From Pseudoduganella guangdongensis (lineage in GTDB: Bacteria; Pseudomonadota; Gammaproteobacteria; Burkholderiales; Burkholderiaceae_D), in NCBI RefSeq assembly GCF_009857475.1, contig NZ_WWCJ01000002.1, forward strand, positions 186,001-250,000: a stretch of DNA of 64,000 nt. Reading direction: 5' to 3'. The notes under the pieces are model-generated. The model saw only the letters and a program-made list of their open reading frames with translations. It ran no database searches and was not told the DNA's origin. Below, one piece after another: positions 27,203 to 36,185 of this stretch; within the stretch, counting starts at the first letter, position 1, and each line of letters opens with the position of its first letter. Position numbers and translations under genes: made by a program.

Positions 27203-27847
27203 ATGAATAAGACAGGCCTGCAAGCACTGTTGCGCCCCCAAGACAGCATCGTTGTGCTGATCGATCATCAGCCTTACCAGTTCGCTAACCTGCACAGCCA
27301 CGAGCCGACGCTCGTGTCAAATAACGTGGTGGGTCTCGCCAAAGCGGCAAAGGTCTTCAATGTGCCCACGATTCTTACAACGGTCATGGAAGAGCGTGGC
27401 GGCTACCTGATCAAGGCGTTGCAGGATGTGTATCCAGATCAGAAGCCAATTGATCGCACCTTCATTAACACCTGGGAAGACCCCGCCGTCACGGACATCG
27501 TCAAGAAGAGTGGCCGCAAACAACTGATCCTGGCCGCGCTGTGGACCGAAGTGTGCTTGGCGATGCCCACGATCCAGGCGCTGGGCGAAGGCTACGATGT
27601 GTTTATCGTGACGGACGCTTCGGGCGGCGTCTCAGTAGAGGCACACGAAATGGCCGTGCGCCGCATGGTACAAGCAGGCGCTGTACCCATCACTTGGATG
27701 GCGGTATGTGCTGAATGGCAGCGCGACTGGGCGCGGGCCGATACTGCTGTTCCCTTTACCGAAGTCGTGCGTGAGCATGGCGGTGGTAGCGGCATTGCCT
27801 ATGCATGGGAAGTGCAGCTTCTGGCAGCCTCCCAAGTTGCCAGGTAA
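27203..27847 (+). CDS. YcaC-like isochorismatase-fold hydrolase
   Basis: A 214-residue cysteine hydrolase of the isochorismatase superfamily. The catalytic Asp is in 'VVLIDHQPYQFAN' (Asp21) and the nucleophilic Cys in 'AALWTEVCLAMP' (Cys118). The block 'VTDASGGVSVEAHEMAVRRM' is typical of the YcaC subgroup, whose substrate is not established. A GGAG site lies 7 bases before the start. The gene is divergent from the MoaF-like operon and is followed by the pirin gene on the same strand after about 150 bp. Members are often induced together with pirins and reductases in stress loci. Confidence 0.9.
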   Translation: MNKTGLQALLRPQDSIVVLIDHQPYQFANLHSHEPTLVSNNVVGLAKAAKVFNVPTILTTVMEERGGYLIKALQDVYPDQKPIDRTFINTWEDPAVTDIVKKSGRKQLILAALWTEVCLAMPTIQALGEGYDVFIVTDASGGVSVEAHEMAVRRMVQAGAVPITWMAVCAEWQRDWARADTAVPFTEVVREHGGGSGIAYAWEVQLLAASQVAR

Positions 27848-27996
27848 GCAGCCGCTTTGATGGCTCTTCGCTGGCGAAGCCCATCCGATGGTATTAGCCA
27901 CGCCGAGTAGTCGCTCGGCGTGGGTAAAGCCGCGTCGGGACTGCAGGCTCGAAAAGCGGATTCCACCGATCACCTTCATTTATTTTGGAAGTCGAC

Positions 27997-28947
27997 GTGA
28001 AACCGAGATCCCAAGGGCCATTGCCATTACCCGCAATTCCCAGAACCACGGCAGTGTGGAGCAATGCTCTCAACCCTGCGTTGCGCCATCGCTGCGTCCT
28101 GCTTCGTACAAGAGGCGAGGATCATGGCCAGGTTTCTCGGCTGATAAGTCCGCAGGGTCTTGGTCATATGCTCAAACCGTTCGTGCTCCTTGAGCTGTTT
28201 GACATGGATCTTCGCGACCAAGCGTCTCAGTGCTCAATCCATCCTCATTCCGGCATCGCAACGATTACGGTCATCACGGACGGCGACGTACGCTTCGACG
28301 ACCCAACTGGGGGGGCTGGTCATATCGGCTTTGGCGGCTTTGAGTGGATGCGCGCTGGAGCGGGCGTATGGCACGGTAAGGAGCTCTCGGCAGGCATGTC
28401 GCAACGGGTCAAGGGATATCAGTTGTGGCTGGCTCTCGGACGCGAACGCGAGCATGCAGCAGTCGATAGCCAGTACGTGGAAGCCAAGAATGTCCCAACG
28501 GCGGGCCCTGCGCGTGTAATCCTGGGGGCCTATAAGGGGCGAAGCAGCCCGGCCCGATCCCCTGCGGGTGTGACGCTTCTACTTGTGTCGCTGCCGGCGA
28601 ACGCGCAGTGGACATTTTCACCAGCTGCTGGCCAGCGAGTTGCCTGGCTTGCCATGGCGAGCGGTGGACTCGTCGGACCAACTCACGCGCAAGCCGGCCA
28701 GCTCGTGGTTTTTGAGGCAGGGGAGCAGGCTGTTAATCTTCACGCCGGACCGGATGAGCCAGCTGTTTTCGTCGTTGGCAGCGCCATCGAGCATCCGTTT
28801 GAGCTTCATATTGGTACCCACTCGGTTCACACGTCCCGACAATCGTTGGCGAAGGGGGTGGCTAACATCAAGCGCTTACGCAAGCAGTTGGTCGCGGCGG
28901 GGGATCGCTATTCGGCAGCGGAGCGCTTGCCGGTGTTTGGAAAATAG
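27997..28947 (+). CDS. Pirin family protein
   Basis: A GTG at 27997 with GGAAG 5 bases upstream is preferred to the TTG at 27985; this gives 316 residues. The bicupin pirin fold is recognisable: metal-binding 'SIHPHSGIATITVI', then 'GAGVWHGKELS' and 'RVKGYQLWLALG' in the N-terminal cupin, and a C-terminal cupin with 'AGQLVVFEAGEQAVNLHAG'. Bacterial pirins may be quercetinases or redox-sensing regulators of enzymes. The N-terminal region before 'LLELFDMD' is longer than in typical pirins. It is convergent with an AraC gene 82 bp away. Confidence 0.87.
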   Translation: MKPRSQGPLPLPAIPRTTAVWSNALNPALRHRCVLLRTRGEDHGQVSRLISPQGLGHMLKPFVLLELFDMDLRDQASQCSIHPHSGIATITVITDGDVRFDDPTGGAGHIGFGGFEWMRAGAGVWHGKELSAGMSQRVKGYQLWLALGREREHAAVDSQYVEAKNVPTAGPARVILGAYKGRSSPARSPAGVTLLLVSLPANAQWTFSPAAGQRVAWLAMASGGLVGPTHAQAGQLVVFEAGEQAVNLHAGPDEPAVFVVGSAIEHPFELHIGTHSVHTSRQSLAKGVANIKRLRKQLVAAGDRYSAAERLPVFGK

Positions 28948-29029
28948 TTCAGCGATACGCGGCCTTACTGCGCACGCCAGTGCCCGCGGATTCCGCCGCC
29001 GCTCACCAGCCATGGAAAAAGCTGGCCTG

Positions 29030-29899
29030 TCAGCTCTGCCGGTCAAGACGCCATGCACCGGGGCTTGCTTGGGTAAGCTTGCGAAAAGTCCTGCCGAAAT
29101 GAACTGAATCAGCAAAACCGGTCGCCTCGGCGATATGATCCAGCGAGTGATTAGTCTCCAACAGCATGCACTTCGCCCGCTCGATACGCTCTTTGAGCTG
29201 CCACTGGTACGGAGCGAAACCCGTTGCCGCCTTGAAGGCACGGCAGTAATGCGATGGAGACATCCCCGCCAGACGCGCGAGCGTAGAGAGCTCCACGCGG
29301 TTAGGCATGTGTGCGTCCAGAAAGCTCATGGCGTCTTTCAGTTGCATGTTCGATAGGCCAGCTGGTTTCTTGCTGGATGCGGACGGAATTCTGAGTAAGC
29401 GACTGGCGATTGCGGTAATCAGCGAATCACCATACAGCTGTACAGATGGGTCGGGATCTGCAATGACATCTGCGAGCAGGCGCACCAGATACCAAATGCG
29501 ATCGTCGGTGAAACGAAGCTTGGGCACGCTTGCCAGGTCCGCGTCTGGCTTGATCTGCAACTGCTCTGCGAATGGGTTAAGGTCTAGCGTAATATGCACA
29601 TCCTTCGCATAGAGCACATCGGCACTGTAGCCCCAGATCTCGATACCGGCTGGCATGAAGGTCATATCGCGGGGCCGCGATTCATGAGGACATTTCAGCA
29701 AGCGATTCTCGCGAGGTTCGCACCGATATTTGCTTACCTCTTCGACGATGACGCTTAAGCGGGTCTTGTCGCTGTGTGGAAGTTGATGCAGGACTTCACC
29801 GTTGCAGGTGTATTCTGTAACTTCTACAAGAGCGCCGCTCCATTCGCGCCGCATGGTGCTGGCCAGCAGGTTTTCGGGAACTTCAATTAACGTGGCCAT
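29030..29899 (-). CDS. AraC-family transcriptional regulator
   Basis: A 289-residue regulator with an unrelated N-terminal sensing part (to about 180) and a C-terminal AraC double helix-turn-helix: 'LSTLARLAGMSPSHYCRAFK' and the second helix pair 'HIAEATGFADSVHFGRTFRK'. It is closely similar to the gene at 30176-31051 along its whole length, including 'EIWGYS' and 'YGDSL' blocks, so the two are tandem paralogues. Likely targets are neighbouring stress genes such as the pirin and isochorismatase-type genes, but no binding site was identified. Confidence 0.92.
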   Translation of the reverse strand: MATLIEVPENLLASTMRREWSGALVEVTEYTCNGEVLHQLPHSDKTRLSVIVEEVSKYRCEPRENRLLKCPHESRPRDMTFMPAGIEIWGYSADVLYAKDVHITLDLNPFAEQLQIKPDADLASVPKLRFTDDRIWYLVRLLADVIADPDPSVQLYGDSLITAIASRLLRIPSASSKKPAGLSNMQLKDAMSFLDAHMPNRVELSTLARLAGMSPSHYCRAFKAATGFAPYQWQLKERIERAKCMLLETNHSLDHIAEATGFADSVHFGRTFRKLTQASPGAWRLDRQS

Positions 29900-30078
29900 G
29901 GCTCTCTTCCTGACGCAATGTGCGCGTCAATAAATTACGTCTGTTCAAAATGCGTCAAGCTATGTACTCGGTAGCGTTAATTTGGTCCAGCCGGCAGGTA
30001 CGCTAGGTGTACGGTCATCTGCAGCGTGTGGGTCCGCCGGCCTTCGCGAATGCGATCCCGCTGTAGGAGGGCATGCAA

Positions 30079-30270
30079 ATGTCAAAAGAAGACGAGGGCC
30101 CACAGAAGTACTTCGCTACTTGTCAAATCCGAACGGATGGAATCGCCAAAAGGTTTGCGGTAGCTGTTCAGTTTTCTATGTCAACATGTCGGTCCGCCAC
30201 GCCGCTGGACTGGCGCCAGTCATTTTACGGAAGGTACGCCCAAAATGCACAGCGTCAGCGAAGCCAGTAG
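30079..30270 (+). CDS. Possible small ORF (63 aa), uncertain
   Basis: GGAGG at 30066-30070 lies 8 bases before an ATG at 30079. The product begins 'MSKEDEGPQKYFATCQIRTD' and has no recognised domain. Its last third overlaps the 3' end of the AraC gene on the other strand, so it may be a truncated gene start. It is included only because of its good ribosome site. Confidence 0.2.
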   Translation: MSKEDEGPQKYFATCQIRTDGIAKRFAVAVQFSMSTCRSATPLDWRQSFYGRYAQNAQRQRSQ

Positions 30271-31051
30271 TGTCCGCAATCTCCTGCAGACAACGATTCG
30301 TGTTCAATAATAGGAACTTGGCGCGATCAACACGAGCCTGTAATTGCCATTGATATGGCGCCATGCCTGTGGATGCCTTGAAAGCTCGGCAATAATGCGA
30401 TTGTGACAGCCCGGCAAGCTTTGCAAGTTCGGCGAGTTCAACCTTTTGGGGCATTCTCGCTTCGAGATAGCTGATCGCATCGTTGAGATGGGCTGCCGAG
30501 AGCTTGACCTCGCTACCCTTTGCTTCTTTCGGCCGCTCGAAGAGCCTCGCTGCAATCGCGGCAGTAAGCGAGTCTCCGTAAAGTTGGGCCGTCGGATCGT
30601 TATCCTCTAGCGTATCGCTTAGCAATTTGATCATAGTCCACACCTGATCATTCGAGAAACGAAACCGGGGAACATCAACCACCCTCATCGATTCACAGAT
30701 TCCCAAACGCTCCTGCAGTAAGACTGGGTCGAAGCTGATCGTTGCACATTTGAGAGCCGTGGAATGCCCACTGTATCCCCAAATCTCCATATCTGCCGGC
30801 GCGATGAACAACGAACGCGGCTTGTAGGGTAAGGGATTGGGTCTATTCTGCCTTACTCTCGCCTCCAAAGTTCCTTGTCCAACCTCTTCGAATTGAGCAT
30901 TAATCCAAGTCATATTCATGGAACGCTCAACTGGAAACAAAACCCTGCCTGTGCAGATGTAGGCATGACGTTCGACCTGGATTCCATTCCAACTACCCAT
31001 AGTACAAGTGAACCCAGCGATGTTTTCGGGGAGTTCGATCACGTCTGACAT
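30176..31051 (-). CDS. AraC-family transcriptional regulator (paralogue)
   Basis: A 291-residue protein paralogous to the regulator just downstream. The C-terminal AraC DNA-binding region has 'LAELAKLAGLSQSHYCRAFK' and 'EIADTTGFADAVHFGRTFRK'. The N-terminal region shares 'PADMEIWGYSGHSTALK' and 'VWTMIKLLSDTLEDNDPTA' with its neighbour but differs elsewhere, which suggests recognition of related but distinct ligands. The two genes are in the same direction, separated by about 275 bp. Duplication followed by divergence is the simplest history. Confidence 0.92.
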   Translation of the reverse strand: MSDVIELPENIAGFTCTMGSWNGIQVERHAYICTGRVLFPVERSMNMTWINAQFEEVGQGTLEARVRQNRPNPLPYKPRSLFIAPADMEIWGYSGHSTALKCATISFDPVLLQERLGICESMRVVDVPRFRFSNDQVWTMIKLLSDTLEDNDPTAQLYGDSLTAAIAARLFERPKEAKGSEVKLSAAHLNDAISYLEARMPQKVELAELAKLAGLSQSHYCRAFKASTGMAPYQWQLQARVDRAKFLLLNTNRCLQEIADTTGFADAVHFGRTFRKMTGASPAAWRTDMLT

Positions 31052-31344
31052 ATTACCGATTCCTCATGTGGCTTAGCTACGAGTCGGGGAGGATGTTAAT
31101 TACTCGGTCCAATCCAGTCACTGATCGTTTTTGCTCGCGACAGCACAAATTTGTTGAGAAGACGTCATGCTCGGCGGGCATATCTCGGGTCATATTCAAG
31201 ACACCGCTTGCACGGTCAATTGCTTCCCAGGTCAATTCATAAAATTGAACTAGCCGGCGCATTATCAGTCATTGTTTCGCCGACCCAGGGTAGCTATCGT
31301 TCATGTCCTGTTGATGCCAATGAACGGTAAAAAAGGAGAACGAT

Positions 31345-31719
31345 GTGAATCGCATTTCGAATATCGGCGCTAGTGCACATCGAGATTCGTCTGTTCCACG
31401 CAAATCGCTCAGTGAACTTCCCTCCTCCAACACAACGGTGGAAACCCGGGCGGCCGTCAGTAGCAAAGATGTGTTAGCAACACCCGCTTTTCAGTGGTTT
31501 CCAATCCGGAGCATAGCGGTTTGCTGCGTCCTGAATCAGATTTGGACTCGGGCAACGCCAGTGGCAATCACATATGCAAATTCAGGACTTGTAGCGGCGG
31601 TGATTAGTCTCTGCATTCTGGCGCTCGCTGGCCGAGGGCGTGTGAGTGTCGCGCTGTTATCGAAAAAACATGAACGGGTTGACGACCGCCGTGCGCAACC
31701 AAATCTTGATCATCAATAG
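31345..31719 (+). CDS. Hypothetical small protein with one predicted membrane segment
   Basis: A GTG at 31345 with a clear AAAGGAG 6-7 bases upstream opens a 124-codon frame. The product is Ser/Thr rich at the start ('SLSELPSSNTTVETRAAV') and has one hydrophobic stretch ('SGLVAAVISLCILALAG'), then a basic tail. I do not recognise it. It could be real or a remnant; coding character is weak. The upstream 31052-31344 gap also holds a 61-codon minus-strand frame (31077-31262) without a ribosome site, which I do not call. Confidence 0.3.
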   Translation: MNRISNIGASAHRDSSVPRKSLSELPSSNTTVETRAAVSSKDVLATPAFQWFPIRSIAVCCVLNQIWTRATPVAITYANSGLVAAVISLCILALAGRGRVSVALLSKKHERVDDRRAQPNLDHQ

Positions 31720-31851
31720 GGCGGGACAGGCCATCTGAGCAGACCACGATGATGCACGCGTAACTCTCGCGCGGCGGCGCATGTTGGACACGGCCGGGCC
31801 CCACCCTGATGTCGTTTTCTAAAATTATCCACTGTTCTCGAAAGGACAATC

Positions 31852-32691
31852 ATGACCAGTAATCGAACCATCAACACCGTCACTGCGAAAGACGGCACCA
31901 TCATCCACTTCACCGACTGGGGCCATGGTCAACCAGTGGTATTCAGCCACGGTTGGCCGTTGCAAGGCGACGCCTGGGAGGACCAGATGATGTTCCTGGC
32001 TGACCATGGCTACCGTGTGATTGCGCACGATCGCCGCGGTCATGGTGCCTCGAGCAAGGCCTGGCATGGGAACGATATGGATACCTACGCCGACGACCTT
32101 GGTACGCTGCTCGAGGCTCTGGACCTGACGAACACCATGCTGGTCGGCCATTCGACCGGTGGCGGCGAGGTGGCGCGCTATATCAGGCGTCACGGCATTG
32201 GCCGGGTTGGCAAGGCAGTACTAATCGGCGCCGTTACGCCGCAGATGATGCAGTCCGACGCCAATCCGGAAGGCGTACCGATGTCGGTATTTGACGGCAT
32301 CCGCGAGGGCGTAAAGGCTGACCGCGCGCAGTTCTTCCTCGACCTCGCCACACCGTTCTACGGCTTCAACCGTGAGGGAGCGAAGGTATCGGAAGGCCTG
32401 CGCCAGACCTTTTGGCTGCAGGGGATGCGCTGCAGCTTGCGCAGTGCCTACGCCTGTATCAAACAATTTTCCGAAACCGATTTCTCGGCCGATTTGAAGA
32501 AGATGACGATCCCGACTCTGGTCGTCCATGGTGATGACGATCAGATCGTGCCCCTGTCGACGACCGCTCGCCGCGCCGTCGAGATGCTGCCGCAAGGCAC
32601 ACTCAGCGTCTACGAAGGCGCTGGCCATGGCCTGCCACAGACGCACAAAGACCGCCTTAACGCAGACCTGCTGGCGTTTCTGCGCACGTAG
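31852..32691 (+). CDS. Alpha/beta hydrolase, non-heme chloroperoxidase/arylesterase type
   Basis: A 279-residue cytoplasmic protein of the cofactor-free haloperoxidase/arylesterase group. Motifs: '[17 protein letters not shown]' for the oxyanion loop, '[14 protein letters not shown]' nucleophile elbow with Ser, '[11 protein letters not shown]' for the acid, and '[12 protein letters not shown]' for His. Members hydrolyse aryl esters and can make peracids, which was the basis of the 'chloroperoxidase' name. GAAAGGAC lies 8 bases before the ATG. It is followed by a terminator-like hairpin and then by a catalase gene in the same direction; a peracid-forming enzyme beside a catalase fits peroxide handling. 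Confidence 0.92.
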   Translation: MTSNRTINTVTAKDGTIIHFTDWGHGQPVVFSHGWPLQGDAWEDQMMFLADHGYRVIAHDRRGHGASSKAWHGNDMDTYADDLGTLLEALDLTNTMLVGHSTGGGEVARYIRRHGIGRVGKAVLIGAVTPQMMQSDANPEGVPMSVFDGIREGVKADRAQFFLDLATPFYGFNREGAKVSEGLRQTFWLQGMRCSLRSAYACIKQFSETDFSADLKKMTIPTLVVHGDDDQIVPLSTTARRAVEMLPQGTLSVYEGAGHGLPQTHKDRLNADLLAFLRT

Positions 32692-32698
32692 TACGTCA

Positions 32699-32723
32699 AT
32701 GCACCCGGAAGGCTCGGGTGCAT
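32699..32723 (+). terminator. Hairpin after the alpha/beta hydrolase gene
   Basis: ATGCACCCG and CGGGTGCAT form a perfect 9-bp stem with a 7-base loop, starting 8 bases after the stop codon. There is no U-tract, so termination may be weak or the hairpin may mainly protect the 3' end. Confidence 0.5.
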
Positions 32724-32846
32724 GGCCTTCAAAGGCTAGTTTAGATAGTTCGCGAACATGCGTACCTCCTCTAGCCTGCTTCCCCTTGGTACGAATGATA
32801 CCGGCCAGACCCATGTCCACCTAGACAAGCACATCACGAGCACATC

Positions 32847-34307
32847 ATGACCTACATCACTACTGCCTCTGGCATTCCCGTTGCAGATAACCAGAACTCG
32901 ATCACTGCAGGGCCACGTGGCCCCTTGCTCCTGCAAGATTTCCACCTGATCGAAAAGCTCCAGCATTTCAATCGCGAGCGGATACCAGAGCGCGTTGTGC
33001 ACGCCAAAGGATCCGGCGCCTACGGCACCTTCACCGTCACGCATGACATCACTCGGTTCAGCAAGGCTAAGATATTCGCCTCGGTCGGCAAGCAAACTCC
33101 CGTCTTCCTGCGCTTTTCGACGGTGGGCGGCGAGAAGGGTTCCGCTGATACAGAGCGCGACCCGCGCGGCTTCGCACTGCGCTTCTACACCGAAGACGGC
33201 AACTGGGACCTGGTCGGCAACAACACGCCAACCTTCTTTATCAAGGATGGCATCAAGTTCCCGGACTTCATCCATACGCAGAAGCGCGATCCGCAATCCA
33301 ACCTGAAATCGGCCCAGATGATGTGGGACTTCTGGAGTCGTGCGCCCGAGTCGCTACACCAGGTCACGATCCTCTTCTCGGACCGCGGCACGCCGGACGG
33401 TTACCGTCACATGGATGGCTTCGGCAGTCACACATACAGCCTCATCGATACGAAAGGCGGCCGTGTCTGGGTCAAATGGCACTTCAAGACAAAACAGGGC
33501 ATCCGGAACCTGTCGGCAACCGAAGCCCTTCGCCTGGCAGGGGCGGATCCGGACTACGCCCAGCGCGACCTGTTCAATGCGATCGACAGCGGCGATTTCC
33601 CATGCTGGAGCGTAGAAATCCAAGTCATGACCGATGCGCAGCGTGTCGAGTGGGAAAATAGGACCGGATGGGATGCGTTCGACCTGACCAAGGTCTGGCC
33701 GCAGGGCGATTTCCCGCGTCAGCCGGTCGGCGTCCTCGAACTCAATCGCAATCCCGCGAACTACCATGCCGAAGTCGAGCAGGCGGCGTTTTCGCCATCG
33801 AATATCGTGCCAGGCATGGGCTACAGTCCTGACAAAATGTTGCAGGCGCGCCTGTTTGCCTATCACGACGCACAGCTTTACCGCATAGGGGCAAATCATC
33901 AGCATCTTTCAGTGAACCAGCCCAGGTGTCCTTTCCACCATCAGCAACGCGACGGTGCAATGGCGATTGAGAATGGTGGCGCAGCGCAGAACTATGACCC
34001 GGTGCAGTCCGGCCTGCCCGCGTCCGACGGCTTTGGTCACGGCGATGCCGGCTGGGAACTCGGCGGAGCGGCGGGACGATACGAAACCCGCGTGGACGAC
34101 GACTATTACACGCAAGCGGGCAACCTCTATCGCTTGCTTGGCGGCGATGCCAAGCGAAACCTGGTCGAGAACATTGGCGGCTCCTTAAGCCAGGCTGATC
34201 CTGCTGTCCAGGACCGTCAGATCGCGCACTTCATGAAAGCGGATCCGTCCTATGGCAATGGCGTTGCAGCAGCGATCAGGGAGCTCCAGGAAAAAAGAGA
34301 CCGTTGA
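32847..34307 (+). CDS. katA: Monofunctional heme catalase (KatA-type)
   Basis: A 486-residue small-subunit catalase that disproportionates H2O2. The distal heme His is His52 in 'RVVHAKGSGAYGTF', the conserved Asn lies in 'VGNNTPTFFIKD', and the proximal heme-ligand Tyr is in 'RLFAYHDAQLYRIG'. The length and 'FIHTQKRDPQSNLKS' block are typical of the clade 3 enzymes, mostly cytoplasmic; no signal peptide is present. The start codon follows a short leader after the hydrolase hairpin. The symbol katA is by family resemblance. An OxyR site was not identified. Confidence 0.95.
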   Translation: MTYITTASGIPVADNQNSITAGPRGPLLLQDFHLIEKLQHFNRERIPERVVHAKGSGAYGTFTVTHDITRFSKAKIFASVGKQTPVFLRFSTVGGEKGSADTERDPRGFALRFYTEDGNWDLVGNNTPTFFIKDGIKFPDFIHTQKRDPQSNLKSAQMMWDFWSRAPESLHQVTILFSDRGTPDGYRHMDGFGSHTYSLIDTKGGRVWVKWHFKTKQGIRNLSATEALRLAGADPDYAQRDLFNAIDSGDFPCWSVEIQVMTDAQRVEWENRTGWDAFDLTKVWPQGDFPRQPVGVLELNRNPANYHAEVEQAAFSPSNIVPGMGYSPDKMLQARLFAYHDAQLYRIGANHQHLSVNQPRCPFHHQQRDGAMAIENGGAAQNYDPVQSGLPASDGFGHGDAGWELGGAAGRYETRVDDDYYTQAGNLYRLLGGDAKRNLVENIGGSLSQADPAVQDRQIAHFMKADPSYGNGVAAAIRELQEKRDR

Positions 34308-34451
34308 AAGGAGCGGGCACCAGACTTTCTTGCTGAAGACCGCTCTTGGTCGGTCAGAGCTTGCCATGTTGTCGTCTGCACCGGAGGTGGCCGCTGTCGC
34401 CATCGACCACTGGTTCAGTGCTTTTACTTAGCTCTTCGACGAGATTTGAAC

Positions 34452-34477
34452 GGCACGTGCAAGATATTGCACGTGCC
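34452..34477. terminator. Perfect 11-bp hairpin between convergent catalase and SDR genes
   Basis: GGCACGTGCAA and TTGCACGTGCC are perfect inverted copies with a 4-base loop, ten bases beyond the SDR stop codon and 145 after the catalase stop. It can form on either strand and has no U-tract; a bidirectional terminator is the likely role. Confidence 0.6.
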
Positions 34478-34487
34478 ACAGGGAAGA

Positions 34488-35249
34488 CTAGATCGCGAGG
34501 CCACCGGCCACGTCGATCACGCCACCAGTCATGTAGTCGGCAGTTGGGCCTGTCAAGAAGGTGACCACAGATGCCACTTCGTCCAGCTTGGCGATTCGTC
34601 GGATTGGATGCATGTCGAGGAATGCAGCCGGCGCATCCGTCGATCCTAAGGCATCAACCATCATGTCAGTCGCCATTGCACCTGGCTGGACGACGTTTAC
34701 CGTAATGTTACGGCCGCCAAGATCGCGGGCCACGCCCTTCGCATAACCGATCAATGCCGCCTTAGAACCTGCGTAATCCGCGACACCTGGGAACAGCGCA
34801 TGGGTTCCATTCAGCGAGCCAATGAAGATGATTCGTCCGCCGTCCGAGATTACACGCGCTGCTGCGCGAGTGGTTGCGACCACCCCCATAACATTAATCT
34901 GCCACAACCGGTCGAGCGCTTCCGTGCGCAGATCAGGGCTATCAACCGTCTGACCATTGACTACGATAGCGGCATTGTTAATCAGGATATCGAGCTTGCC
35001 GAACCCTGCAATGACAGTGTTGATGAGAGGCTGTGCAGCCCCCGTATCAGCTTGGTCAGCCTGGATTGCAATCGCACGCACACCTTTGGCCTTAAGTTTT
35101 TCAACAACCGCCTCGGCTTTTTCCTTGGATGCAACATAGCTGATCGCAACATCAGCCCCTTGATCCGCAAGAGACTCGGCAATGATGGCGCCAAGCCCGC
35201 GCGAACCACCGGTGACCAGAGCAACTTTTCCTTTAAGCGTATTGGACAT
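34488..35249 (-). CDS. Short-chain dehydrogenase/reductase
   Basis: A 253-residue classical SDR. The cofactor loop is 'VTGGSRGLGAIIAESLA', followed by 'NNAAIVVNGQ', a Ser in 'IIFIGSLNGTH', the catalytic 'DYAGSKAALIGYAKG' (Tyr-x3-Lys) and 'VVQPGAMATDM'. The Tyr and Lys are intact, so it should be an active NAD(P)-dependent oxidoreductase; the substrate is unknown. It is divergent from the TetR gene, and a palindrome in the shared gap suggests TetR control. Confidence 0.93.
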   Translation of the reverse strand: MSNTLKGKVALVTGGSRGLGAIIAESLADQGADVAISYVASKEKAEAVVEKLKAKGVRAIAIQADQADTGAAQPLINTVIAGFGKLDILINNAAIVVNGQTVDSPDLRTEALDRLWQINVMGVVATTRAAARVISDGGRIIFIGSLNGTHALFPGVADYAGSKAALIGYAKGVARDLGGRNITVNVVQPGAMATDMMVDALGSTDAPAAFLDMHPIRRIAKLDEVASVVTFLTGPTADYMTGGVIDVAGGLAI

Positions 35250-35427
35250 TTTTAATCCTCATGAAGTTATGCCACGGACAAAATTGAGCTGTGGCTTGAT
35301 TTAAGTAACTGAGTAGCGCCGGCCGCCCAACGCGCTCTTTGTTCCCCGTCCGATGGGAAGCCAAATACAAGGCCCGCTATGTGGATGCGTCAAGCGATGC
35401 GCAGGCCATTTAGTAACGATCAGTACG

Positions 35428-35441
35428 ATAACGAACGTTAT
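35428..35441. promoter_or_regulatory. Candidate TetR operator in the SDR/tetR gap
   Basis: ATAACG and CGTTAT flank AA to make a perfect 6-bp inverted repeat. An AT-rich sequence with a possible -10 (TATGAT, 35440-35445) overlaps its right end. It lies 179 bp from the SDR start and 145 bp from the TetR start. The rest of the 336-bp gap (35250-35585) holds no gene. Confidence 0.45.
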
Positions 35442-35585
35442 GATAATTATCCTTGGCTGTCAAGTGCAAAGCTCTGTGAAGTCATCACGCTCAGAGACGC
35501 AAACGGCCGTGCCCGGAGGACGTTGGACACGGCCCGCCAACTGGATTAATATCGATCATTATGAAAATTTCCAACGAGATCACTG

Positions 35586-36167
35586 ATGGGACGCCACCGT
35601 GAGTTCGACGTGGACCAAGCGCTCGATGCGGCTCTTTGCGTCTTTTGGCGCAAAGGGTATGAGGGTGCTTCGTACACTGATTTAACCCAGGCTACGGGTG
35701 TCGAACGCCCTGCCTTGTACTCCGCATTCGGGAATAAAGAGGCCTTGTTTCGCCTTGCGCTCAAACGTTATTACGAGCGCTTCCTCGACTTTTTCCCCAA
35801 AGCACTGGAGCAGCCAACATCCAGGCAGGTCGTCGAGTCGATGCTGCGGGGAGCAGCCGAACTGCATACGCGTTTCCAGGATCGCCGAGGCTGCTTAGGC
35901 ATTCATGGTGCTCTGGTCGGGTCAGACGATGTCGAACCGATCCAGCACGCCTTAATTGAGGCGCGTGCGGACGGCGAAGCGTCGCTTCGCGCTCGTCTAG
36001 AACGCGCTCGGGAAGAAGGCGACCTGCCCGCGACCGCCAATTGTGCAAGGTTGGCAGGATTCGTAATGACCGTATTGCATGGTATGGCGGTGCAGGCCAA
36101 AGCAGGTTTTGATCGCGCCACGCTCGATGGCATTGTGGACCAGGCGATGATGGCTTGGCCATCGTGA
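35586..36167 (+). CDS. TetR/AcrR-family transcriptional regulator
   Basis: A 193-residue repressor starting 'MGRHREFDVDQALDAALCVF'. The N-terminal helix-turn-helix reads 'GYEGASYTDLTQATGVERPA', followed by 'LYSAFGNKEALFRLALKRYY', the usual TetR continuation. The C-terminal ligand-binding part ('RRGCLGIHGALVGSDDVEP') resembles the TetR_C_16/YxaF-like group. It is divergent from the SDR gene and 18 bp upstream of the F420-type reductase gene, with which it is probably co-transcribed; the palindrome at 35428 may be its site. Confidence 0.93.
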   Translation: MGRHREFDVDQALDAALCVFWRKGYEGASYTDLTQATGVERPALYSAFGNKEALFRLALKRYYERFLDFFPKALEQPTSRQVVESMLRGAAELHTRFQDRRGCLGIHGALVGSDDVEPIQHALIEARADGEASLRARLERAREEGDLPATANCARLAGFVMTVLHGMAVQAKAGFDRATLDGIVDQAMMAWPS

Positions 36168-36185
36168 GGGCAATACCCAGCCAAT

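Noticed and set aside
31787-35535. Shared GTTGGACACGGCC sequence at about 31787 and 35520
   Set aside because: A 13-base match in GC-rich DNA without flanking similarity is too short to call a repeat.
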